Shown here piece after piece: positions 7,777-14,467 of a stretch of 64,000 nt of DNA. Numbering within the stretch: position 1 is the stretch's first letter; the number at the start of each line of letters is the position of its first letter. The position numbers and the translations under genes were made by a program. The stretch is from positions 54,819 through 118,818 of the forward strand of contig NZ_JBBIAB010000016.1 in NCBI RefSeq assembly GCF_039634785.1, given 5' to 3'. The notes below the pieces were generated by a model. It was not told the DNA's origin, made no database searches, and saw only the letters and a program-made list of their open reading frames with translations. This DNA is from Tistrella mobilis (GTDB lineage: Bacteria > Pseudomonadota > Alphaproteobacteria > Tistrellales > Tistrellaceae).

Positions 7777-7858
7777 CCCGGCAGATTTTGCCGGGTTTTG
7801 GCGGTCTGGCCCGGCAGATTTTGCCGGGCGGCGGCGCAACCGGGCTATTTTTGCCGGG
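7777..7858. promoter_or_regulatory. Three phased ftr-like palindromes upstream of the flagellin 1 promoter
   Basis: CCCGGCAGATTTTGCCGGG occurs twice identically, at 7777-7795 and 7810-7828 (33 bp apart, about three helical turns). A diverged copy, CCGGGCTATTTTTGCCGGG, lies at 7840-7858. They sit 55-150 bp upstream of the sigma54 promoter, the usual place for activator sites, and resemble FlbD ftr elements as recalled. The first copy also has flanking A/T runs and could fold as a terminator for the upstream flagellin gene. This intergenic stretch (7608-8021) contains no convincing gene. Confidence 0.65.
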
Positions 7859-8021
7859 CTGGCCATGCGCCGGATGGGGCACGTGCCGGGTGCGCCGGCT
7901 TGAACGACTGCGGGGCGGCCCGGTTCCCTTTGCGGCGACCCTGAGGTGCCGCTGCGGGACGGGGCCGCCCCGGAGGACGGTCCTGGAGCGGAAGAGGGGG
8001 CCGCGGCGGCGGCCGCCCTGA

Positions 8022-9185
8022 TCAGCCCAGCAGCTTGAGGAGGTTCTGCGGCATCTGGTTGGCCTGGGCGAGCATCGACACGCCGGCCTGCTGCAGGATC
8101 TGCTTCGAGGTGAAGGCGGTCATCTCGGACGCGATGTCGAGGTCGAGCAGTTCCGAGCGGGCAGCTTCGCTGTTCTCGATGCTCGACGCCAGGTTCGCGG
8201 CGGCGAATTCCAGACGGTTCTGGTTGGCACCGATGCCCGCGCGGCGGCTGTTGATCTCGTCGATCGCGGCGGCGACGTTGTCGATCGCGGTCTCCGCATT
8301 CGCCCGGGTGTCGAGCGTGTCGGCAGCGAGACCGGCCGAAAGCGAGGCGACGGCGGCGCTGTCGATGGTGAAGGCCAGATCGTCTTCGATCGCGTTGGTG
8401 CCGGTGCCGATCTTGTAGGTGAAAGTCGCCGACGCGCTGTTGGCGATGGTCACGTCGAAGGTGTTGTTCGCCGTGATTGCGGTCGCCGGGTCGAAGTCCG
8501 AGGTCAGCGTCAGGGTCAGGCCGAATTCGTCGAGCCGGACATCCTGGGTCGCGCCGGCCGCCGGGGCCGCGGTCACCTGCTCAGAGGTCTGGGCAACACC
8601 GGTGGTGGTGTTGGTGACCGTAAAGCGGTTGGTGGTCGTGTCGTATGCGATGCTGAACGTATCGCCGTTCGACACACCGGCCGCGTTGGTGTCGAAGGTG
8701 ATCGCACCGAAACCGTCGGCCGATTCGATATCGGTGCCGATGGTGCCCGCGGTCACGGTCTGCGAACCGTTGATCAGCTTCTGACCGTTGAAGTCGGTGT
8801 CGGCCGCGATGCGGTCGATTTCCGACCGGAGCGAGGCGAACTCGTCGTTCAGGTAGACGCGCTCGGCATCCGAAACCTGATCCGAGGCCGACTGGGTGGC
8901 CAGCGTCTTCATCCGGGTCAGGATGTCGCTGATGCTGGAGAGCGCACCATCGGCGATCTGCAGCATGGAGCCCGCCTGACCGGCGTTGACACTGGCCTGA
9001 CGCAGAGCCGCGGTCTCGGCTTCCAGTCGCTTGCCGATGGCGAGCGAGGCTGCGTCGTCACGACCCGACAGCACACGGGTGCCGGCCGAGAGCTTGGCGA
9101 GTGAACGGGTGGCGTCCGAGTCGCTCGCGCTCAGATGGCGGTGCGCGACGTTCGCGGCGTAGTTCGAATTGATCGTCAGCGCCAT
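8022..9185 (-). CDS. Flagellin (copy 2)
   Basis: 387 residues from the ATG at 9185 (GGAGAGACC ahead). N-terminal NYAANVAHRHLSASDSDATR then SLAKLSAGTRVLSGRDDAAS, and C-terminal QILQQAGVSMLAQANQMPQNLLKLLG. It has the same length as copy 1 and aligns without gaps. The central ~110 codons are almost identical in DNA between the copies while the ends differ at many synonymous sites, suggesting gene conversion. It has its own sigma54 promoter, upstream palindromes and GGA-loop hairpin, so the two genes are parallel transcription units rather than an operon. Confidence 0.97.
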   Translation of the reverse strand: MALTINSNYAANVAHRHLSASDSDATRSLAKLSAGTRVLSGRDDAASLAIGKRLEAETAALRQASVNAGQAGSMLQIADGALSSISDILTRMKTLATQSASDQVSDAERVYLNDEFASLRSEIDRIAADTDFNGQKLINGSQTVTAGTIGTDIESADGFGAITFDTNAAGVSNGDTFSIAYDTTTNRFTVTNTTTGVAQTSEQVTAAPAAGATQDVRLDEFGLTLTLTSDFDPATAITANNTFDVTIANSASATFTYKIGTGTNAIEDDLAFTIDSAAVASLSAGLAADTLDTRANAETAIDNVAAAIDEINSRRAGIGANQNRLEFAAANLASSIENSEAARSELLDLDIASEMTAFTSKQILQQAGVSMLAQANQMPQNLLKLLG

Positions 9186-9250
9186 GACTTGGTCTCTCCG
9201 ATACTTGCGCTTCCGGTGGCTTTGGAGCGTTCCATCGCGCCAACCCGAGC

Positions 9251-9265
9251 GGCCAATCCCTGGCC
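9251..9265 (-). promoter_or_regulatory. Candidate CsrA-binding hairpin in flagellin 2 leader
   Basis: The transcript reads GGCCA-GGGAT-TGGCC: a 5-bp stem with CAGGGAT at its top, matching the CARGGAT core of the CsrA consensus. Further GGA triplets follow, including one in the Shine-Dalgarno CGGAGAG. It is placed about 70 nt before the ATG. Confidence 0.5.
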
Positions 9266-9301
9266 CGGCCCGCACGGCACGATCTGATCGGGGACGCTTA
9301 T

Positions 9302-9317
9302 TGCACGGGGTGTGCCA
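9302..9317 (-). promoter_or_regulatory. Sigma54 promoter of flagellin gene 2
   Basis: Minus-strand TGGCACACCCCGTGCA has GG-N10-GC spacing and a near-perfect -24 box (TGGCAC). The predicted leader is about 105 nt. A palindrome pair lies 75-130 bp upstream. Confidence 0.85.
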
Positions 9318-9392
9318 AGTCTGAAAAATGATGAAATTCAATAAGTTATGATGTCTGATCCGCCGCATCTGCAGACCGTGCGGAGATTCCGA

Positions 9393-9433
9393 CCCGGCAG
9401 TTTCCGCCAGGGCGGGCGGCAGAAACTGCCGAT
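9393..9433. promoter_or_regulatory. Two ftr-like palindromes upstream of the flagellin 2 promoter
   Basis: CCCGGCAGTTTCCGCCAGG (9393-9411) and GGCGGCAGAAACTGCCGAT (9415-9433, perfect core CGGCAGAAACTGCCG) have centres 22 bp apart, two helical turns. They match the elements upstream of the other sigma54 promoters. The intergenic region 9186-9511 otherwise holds the flagellin leader and the start region of the divergent AhpD-like gene. Confidence 0.6.
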
Positions 9434-9511
9434 CGGCAGGCTCGCATCACCCGGGGCACGGCGGTAATCTCGTCGCGACCCCGTCAATATCTGCCGAGCC
9501 GGAGGAGCCCC

Positions 9512-9994
9512 ATGGCCGGACCCGAAATGGTCGAATACGAGGATGCATCGCCCGAGGTGCGGGCGGTCTTCGACGACATCATGCAGACCCGTCGCGTCGA
9601 CCGGCTGAACAATTTCTGGAAGGTGATCGCGGTCCACCCGCCGACCCTGAAGCGGACCTGGGAAAGCCTGAAGGAGGTGATGGCCCCGGGCGCGCTGGAC
9701 CCGATGGTGAAGGAGCTGATCTTCACCGCCGTCAGCGCCACCAATGGCTGCGCCTATTGCGTCACCAGCCATGGCGGCGCGGCGGCGAAAGCCGGCGCCA
9801 GCCCCGAGATGATCCGCGAGATGCTGGCCGTGGTCGGCATGGCCAACGAGACCAACCGCCTGGTCTTCGGCTATCAGGTGCCGATGGACGAGCCGCCGGC
9901 CGCCGCCGCCGAAACGGATGCGGCCGACGCATCGAAGCGTCGGCCGCGGTCAGCTCAGGTCAGGGCGCGTCGGGCGGGGCGCGATCAGCGGTAG
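9512..9994 (+). CDS. AhpD-like peroxidase-related protein (carboxymuconolactone decarboxylase family)
   Basis: 160 residues, Shine-Dalgarno GGAGGAG. The active-site motif is C80-A-Y-C83-x3-H87 within ATNGCAYCVTSHGGAAAKAG, preceded by the typical LDPMVKELIFTAVS helix, so a redox-active AhpD/CMD fold is clear. The last ~40 residues are Ala/Arg-rich and overlap the 3-prime end of convergent bcsN by 10 bp; an 11-bp hairpin (9920-9947) lies inside this tail. It is divergent from flagellin 2 across a region with ftr-like palindromes, but I see no sigma54 promoter facing it. Confidence 0.85.
   Translation: MAGPEMVEYEDASPEVRAVFDDIMQTRRVDRLNNFWKVIAVHPPTLKRTWESLKEVMAPGALDPMVKELIFTAVSATNGCAYCVTSHGGAAAKAGASPEMIREMLAVVGMANETNRLVFGYQVPMDEPPAAAAETDAADASKRRPRSAQVRARRAGRDQR
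9920..9947. terminator. Hairpin between convergent AhpD-like and bcsN genes
   Basis: GCGGCCGACGC and GCGTCGGCCGC form a perfect 11-bp stem with a 6-nt loop, 38 bp past the bcsN stop and inside the end of the convergent gene. There is no clear U-run on either strand; it may serve as a bidirectional stop. Confidence 0.5.
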
Positions 9995-10671
9995 CCGTAT
10001 CCCACCACACCGGTCTCGGGGCGGATCTGCAGGGTGTCGTAGCCGTCGAGCAGCGCCTCGGGGCCGAGGACCGGGTCGCAGGCCCGGAAGATGATGTCGA
10101 AGCCCTCGATATGGCGCGGCAGCATCCCGCGTTCATCCTGCAGCCGCTGCCAGGCGAGCACGCAGGTGACGCCCAGCGGCCGGCGGGCGACGGCAAAGCC
10201 GTAGCGGCCATAGGCGTTGCGGCGCGGCACGGCCGAGATCTGCGGCTCCAGCCCCGGGAATTCCTTGGCCAGCAGCAGCCTCAGCTTTTCCTGGGTGAAC
10301 CGGTCGCGGGGCGCATTCACCGGCAGATCGGCGAAAGACCACAGGCTGTCGGTGCGCACCAGCCAGAGATCGGCCTCCAGCCGGTTCTGTCCGGCTTCGA
10401 CCGAACGGTTGGGCAGGATCGACACCTGCTTCAGCTCGGAGCCGTTGTTCGATCTGGTCTGGGTGACGATCAGCGGATCGGGGGCCGCCGCCAGCCGGGC
10501 CAGCGCCTCCAGCGGGCCGAGACGGGTGGCACCGGCCTCTTCCGCCAGCGCCGTCGGCTGGGGCCCCGCACGTTCATAGGTGCAGCCGCCGAGAGCCAGA
10601 AGGCCGAGTGCTGCGGCCAGAAGGCGGGGGCGGAGGCCGGGGACGAGGGCTGAGTTGCGCATCCGGGTCAT
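9985..10671 (-). CDS. bcsN: Cellulose biosynthesis lipoprotein BcsN
   Basis: 228 residues from the ATG at 10671; an overlapping GTG at 10680 is possible. A lipoprotein signal ends LLALGGC with the acylated Cys at position 30. The body (VTQTRSNNGSELKQVSILPNRSVEAGQNRLEADLWLV and the RPLGVTCVLAWQRL region) fits the BcsN family seen in alphaproteobacterial cellulose operons. BcsN is thought to be an accessory, envelope-anchored factor of unknown mechanism. It is the last gene of the bcs operon and follows the TPR gene directly, which supports the call. Confidence 0.75.
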   Translation of the reverse strand: MTRMRNSALVPGLRPRLLAAALGLLALGGCTYERAGPQPTALAEEAGATRLGPLEALARLAAAPDPLIVTQTRSNNGSELKQVSILPNRSVEAGQNRLEADLWLVRTDSLWSFADLPVNAPRDRFTQEKLRLLLAKEFPGLEPQISAVPRRNAYGRYGFAVARRPLGVTCVLAWQRLQDERGMLPRHIEGFDIIFRACDPVLGPEALLDGYDTLQIRPETGVVGYGYR

Positions 10672-10676
10672 CGGGA

Positions 10677-13148
10677 TCACTCCGGATAGAAGGTGACGAC
10701 GCGCAGGCCCTCGCGCGATTCGGGCGTGCTGAGTTCGGTGTCGAGCCGCTCGAACAGCCGGCGCGACTGGCCGAGCTTGCGGGTGTGATAGAGCGACCAG
10801 GCCCGCATCAGGGCCAGATCCCGCCGTTCCGGGGCGATCTGGCGGCGGGTGTCGAGCAGGCGCATCGCCAGCAGATAATCCTCGTCGTCATAGGCGGCCT
10901 GGGCACGGGCGGCAAGCAGTTCCGCCTGCAGATCGGTGCGGCGTTCCGGGGTGATCGGCTGGGTTTCGATCATCCGCTGCGCCTCGCTGACCAGACCCAT
11001 CTGCATCAGGGTCAGGATTTCGCCATAGACGGCATCCGCCCCCATCTCGCCGCCGGCCGCGCGGGCCTGGGCGAAGGCATATTGGGCTTCTGCGGGCCGG
11101 CCGAGGCCCAGCAGACACCAGGCGCGCTGCATGGCGGTGCCGGGTGCTTCTACCGGCACCGGCGGCAGGGCGGCGGCGCCTGAAAGCGTCGTGGCTGCCG
11201 GTGCTGCGACACTGGTGGCGCGGCCCCCCGCGCTCAGACCCATCGCGCTCAGGCCCCCCGCGCTCAGGCCGCCCGGGACGACACCGCCGGTCGTGGCCCG
11301 CCCTGCGGTGGTCGACACCCCCGCCGGTACGCCTGTCTGTGCGCTGGTGGCGCCGCGGCTGGCGACCGCATCGGGGGTATAGCCATAGGAGCGGCCATAG
11401 ACATCGCCCCCGGTATAGCCCGTGGTCGGCGCATAGCCGGCTGCGGCCGGCAGGCCCGCCCGATAGACCGGTTCGCCCGCCGACCAGGTCACACCCGCCC
11501 GGCCGGTGCCATAGCCGGTATAGGCGGTGGGCACGGCGTCGGGGGGCAGCACCGGCGGCAGGCGCCCGGCCAGGGCGCGGGCGGCGTCGGTGGACATCTG
11601 TGCGGCATATCCGGCCGCCCCGCCCCGCGGATCCGGGGCCAGCCGGCCATCCAGCACCAGCAGGCAGCCGGCATTGTCGCCGCGGGCATAGGCTTCGGTC
11701 GCGGGGCCGCCACCGCCGCCGCTGCCGCGCAGACCGCTGAAGAACTTCGTCAGCCGCGCCGAGCGGCCGGCATATTGCTGTTCCAGTGCCTGAAACCGGG
11801 CGGTCTGGCCGCTGCCCTGCAGGCCGAGGGCAAGGCCTTCGACCGCCTCGTCTCCGCCGCCCCAGGCCAGCGCATTTTCGAACCAGAGCGCCGCCGTGGC
11901 GGGATCCTCGCGCCGGCTGTGCCACCAGCCGAGCGCCATGGCGGCGCGGGCATCGTGCTTTTCTTCGGCCCAGGTCGCGAAATCCACCACCATGGCGCGC
12001 GGCGCGTTGGTCTGGCGGCCGAGCATGGCGCTCATGCTGTCGACATAGTCGCGGCCAAGCCCCGACGAGCGGGCGAGGCGCGCCGCCTCGGCGGTCTTGC
12101 CCTGGCGGGTGAGGGCCTGAATCCGGCCGCGCAGCCCGGCCTCTTTCGCACCCCAGCCTTCGGCCTTGCGGAACCAGGCTTCGGCCTCGCCGGCCTGGCC
12201 CTGTTCCATCAGATACCAGGCGACCAGCATCGCGCCGTCGGCATCGCGGCCCGCCTCGACATCGGCCTTCACCGCGTCCAGCGTTTCGGCGGTCACCTGC
12301 GGCCGGGTGCCGGATTTGCGGGCCTCGGGCGACATCGCCGCGGCCAGCTCGCCGCGGCGCAGCCCGCCGACCACCTGCTGCAGCGCCGCCGGATCGGTGC
12401 CGACCCGGCCGCGTTCGATCGCCACCAGCTGTTCCACCTGATCGGATGGCAGGATGGTGCCGGCCTTCTGCAAGGTGGCGCGCCGCTCCTGCGCGTTGTC
12501 GCAGGTGGACACGATGGTCCGGTAGAGGCCGAAGGCCGCATCCGGATCGCCGAGTTCGGCCCGCGCTTCGGCCAGGCGCCACATGCTGTCGACGCTGGAG
12601 CAGCTGATCAGCGCCGGATGGCGATCGGCGATCTCCACCACGGTCCGCCACTGCTTCGCATCGCTGGCCGAGACCAGCCGGGTGCGGTCTTCGCCCATGG
12701 CCAGGGTGTCGAGCATGGCCTGCGACGGCGACCAGCCGGGATAGCGGCCGCGCAGCTCCGCCACCCGTGCCCGTGCCTCGGCAAAGCGGCCGTCGCCGAT
12801 CAGATCCCAGATCGGGCGTTCGTCCACCGGGCTGTCGGGCGTGCGGCTGAACAGGTCGGTCGGCGTCTGCCAGTCGGGATGGAGCGCCTTCAGCCGGCGG
12901 ATTTCGGCCTCCAGCTTCTCCATGTCGCGGATGCGGGCGTAATAGCGCAGCGCCGTTTCGTCGACGGCGCCGGTGGCCGGCGTGCTGGGCTGAACCTCGA
13001 CCCGCACGCCGGGGGCCAGGCTTTCGGCGCCGGATCGCGGGGTGGCGGTGCCTTGCGCCGCGGCCATGCCGGTGCCGGCGAGCAGGGCGATCACCGATAC
13101 CATCGCCGGCGCCGAGGCGCGGAGAAGCGGTCTCAGGGTCACAGGCAT
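10677..13148 (-). CDS. Periplasmic TPR protein of the cellulose operon (BcsC-like helical part, no barrel seen)
   Basis: 823 residues from the ATG at 13148 with Shine-Dalgarno GGAGGAAG; the reading frame is open further upstream but overlaps bcsZ. A signal peptide (LLAGTGMAAAQG) is followed by Ala-rich TPR-type helices (for example DGAMLVAWYLMEQGQAGEAEAWFRKAEGWG) over residues ~60-520, a Gly/Thr/Tyr-rich linker (~530-660), then more TPR-like repeats to the end. No C-terminal outer-membrane beta-barrel like that of BcsC is present. It overlaps bcsZ by 10 bp. It probably forms the periplasmic scaffold of cellulose export. Confidence 0.75.
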   Translation of the reverse strand: MPVTLRPLLRASAPAMVSVIALLAGTGMAAAQGTATPRSGAESLAPGVRVEVQPSTPATGAVDETALRYYARIRDMEKLEAEIRRLKALHPDWQTPTDLFSRTPDSPVDERPIWDLIGDGRFAEARARVAELRGRYPGWSPSQAMLDTLAMGEDRTRLVSASDAKQWRTVVEIADRHPALISCSSVDSMWRLAEARAELGDPDAAFGLYRTIVSTCDNAQERRATLQKAGTILPSDQVEQLVAIERGRVGTDPAALQQVVGGLRRGELAAAMSPEARKSGTRPQVTAETLDAVKADVEAGRDADGAMLVAWYLMEQGQAGEAEAWFRKAEGWGAKEAGLRGRIQALTRQGKTAEAARLARSSGLGRDYVDSMSAMLGRQTNAPRAMVVDFATWAEEKHDARAAMALGWWHSRREDPATAALWFENALAWGGGDEAVEGLALGLQGSGQTARFQALEQQYAGRSARLTKFFSGLRGSGGGGGPATEAYARGDNAGCLLVLDGRLAPDPRGGAAGYAAQMSTDAARALAGRLPPVLPPDAVPTAYTGYGTGRAGVTWSAGEPVYRAGLPAAAGYAPTTGYTGGDVYGRSYGYTPDAVASRGATSAQTGVPAGVSTTAGRATTGGVVPGGLSAGGLSAMGLSAGGRATSVAAPAATTLSGAAALPPVPVEAPGTAMQRAWCLLGLGRPAEAQYAFAQARAAGGEMGADAVYGEILTLMQMGLVSEAQRMIETQPITPERRTDLQAELLAARAQAAYDDEDYLLAMRLLDTRRQIAPERRDLALMRAWSLYHTRKLGQSRRLFERLDTELSTPESREGLRVVTFYPE

Positions 13149-14467
13149 GCAGGCTTCCTCCCGGCGGCGGCAAGGCGGACCATCAGGGTCAGGCTGGCCG
13201 CGTAATACGAGGCGTCGTCGTCGACGGCGGTGACATCGGCCGGCATCGGCCGGTCGTGAACGATACAGGCGACCAGGCCGGCCACGGCGCGGAAACCGGC
13301 ATCGCTGCCGCGCTCGGTGACCCTGCCGTCGGGCAGGGCCACGACCTGCGGCCGGTCGGTGATGCGGGCGGCCCCGGCCGGCCAGAGCCGGTCGAGATCG
13401 ACATAGATCGGCAGGGCAGGGTCCAGCACCCCGGCCCAGGCCAGATACAGCGGCACCCGCACGGCGTTGTAGCCGAAGGCGGCGGGGAAATTCGGATCCT
13501 GCGGCAGGGTGAAGGCGCCGTCCGGCTCTGCCACCACCCATTCGGGCGGCAGGGCCGGGGTGCCGAAGCGCACGGCGGCCATGACCGCCGGGGTTTCGGT
13601 GGCAAGCCGGTTCCAGACCGCGGCACCGTCCGGATCGATGTCGGCCAGAACCGGGAAGGCCGGCAGCACCCAATAGGCCGGGTTCACGACCACCGACGGG
13701 TCGCGGCGGAAGCCTTCCTGGCCGGGCAGGACCATCAGCCGCCCGGCATGTTCCACGATCACCGTGCGGCGGATCGCGGCGGCAAGTTCTGCCGCCGCCT
13801 CGCGATAGCGATCGTCGCTCCAGCGCCGCCCCGCTTCGGCCAGCGCCCAGGCCGCCAGGATGTCGCCGTCCGATGCGCTGTTGCGATCGGTCACCGCCGG
13901 ATCGGCCTTGGGGTCGTAGCGCCAGGCCATCATGCCGTCATCGCGCACGAACAGCGTGGTATAGGTCCACGACCAGATCCGCGCGAAACTGGCCCGGTCG
14001 CCCATCAGCACCGACAGCAGCAGGCCATAGCCCTGGCCTTCCGAATGGCTGATGCCGCCATTGCCGGTGTCGATCACCCGGCCTTCGGGGGTGAGAAAAC
14101 GCTGCCGCCAGTCTTCCCACAGGGCCACGGTGCCCGCATCCAGCCCCGCCTTGCGGTCGGCCTCGGGCCGTGGGGCTTCGGCGCGCGCCGTCTGAACCGG
14201 CGGGGTACCGGCAGGGGTGGGGGTCGGCAGCTGTGTCCGGTCTTTCGCTATGGCTTGTCCCTCTGACGAGACGGCCTCTGACGAGACGGGCACGACCGCC
14301 GGCGTCGCCGCCGCGGCCAGGGCACGCGGGGCCGGCTGGGCCGGTGCGGCCGGTGCCGTCCCGGCCTCGGCGGTGCCGTCCGGCGTGCGGCTTTTGGTGG
14401 TCGCCCAGACCGCAAAGGCGATCGCGGCGATCACCGCCAGGCTGATCACGCGGGAACGGCTGCTCAT
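13139..14467 (-). CDS. bcsZ: Endo-beta-1,4-glucanase BcsZ (GH8)
   Basis: 442 residues. An N-terminal membrane anchor (residues ~6-22) and a ~80-residue Ala/Pro-rich linker lead to a GH8 domain. GGISHSEGQGYGLLL carries the catalytic acid E143, and NSASDGDILAAWAL carries the conserved Asp pair D200/D202. BcsZ trims nascent cellulose in the periplasm and is needed for proper polymer export. Its start overlaps the bcsB stop (ATGA, 4 bp) and its end overlaps the TPR gene, indicating tight translational coupling. The membrane anchor instead of a cleavable signal is a little unusual. Confidence 0.93.
   Translation of the reverse strand: MSSRSRVISLAVIAAIAFAVWATTKSRTPDGTAEAGTAPAAPAQPAPRALAAAATPAVVPVSSEAVSSEGQAIAKDRTQLPTPTPAGTPPVQTARAEAPRPEADRKAGLDAGTVALWEDWRQRFLTPEGRVIDTGNGGISHSEGQGYGLLLSVLMGDRASFARIWSWTYTTLFVRDDGMMAWRYDPKADPAVTDRNSASDGDILAAWALAEAGRRWSDDRYREAAAELAAAIRRTVIVEHAGRLMVLPGQEGFRRDPSVVVNPAYWVLPAFPVLADIDPDGAAVWNRLATETPAVMAAVRFGTPALPPEWVVAEPDGAFTLPQDPNFPAAFGYNAVRVPLYLAWAGVLDPALPIYVDLDRLWPAGAARITDRPQVVALPDGRVTERGSDAGFRAVAGLVACIVHDRPMPADVTAVDDDASYYAASLTLMVRLAAAGRKPACL

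Noticed and set aside
7777..7858. CRISPR array
   Set aside because: Only three short palindromic units with 11-14 bp between them; no spacers of 30 bp or cas genes. They fit regulatory sites better.
7788..8021. 77-codon frame between the flagellin genes
   Set aside because: It runs through the palindromes and is Arg/Gly-rich; no ribosome site. The region is better explained as promoter and leader.
13149..13673. N-terminal extension of the bcs TPR protein
   Set aside because: It would overlap bcsZ by over 500 bp. The ATG at 13148 has a strong Shine-Dalgarno and starts a signal peptide.
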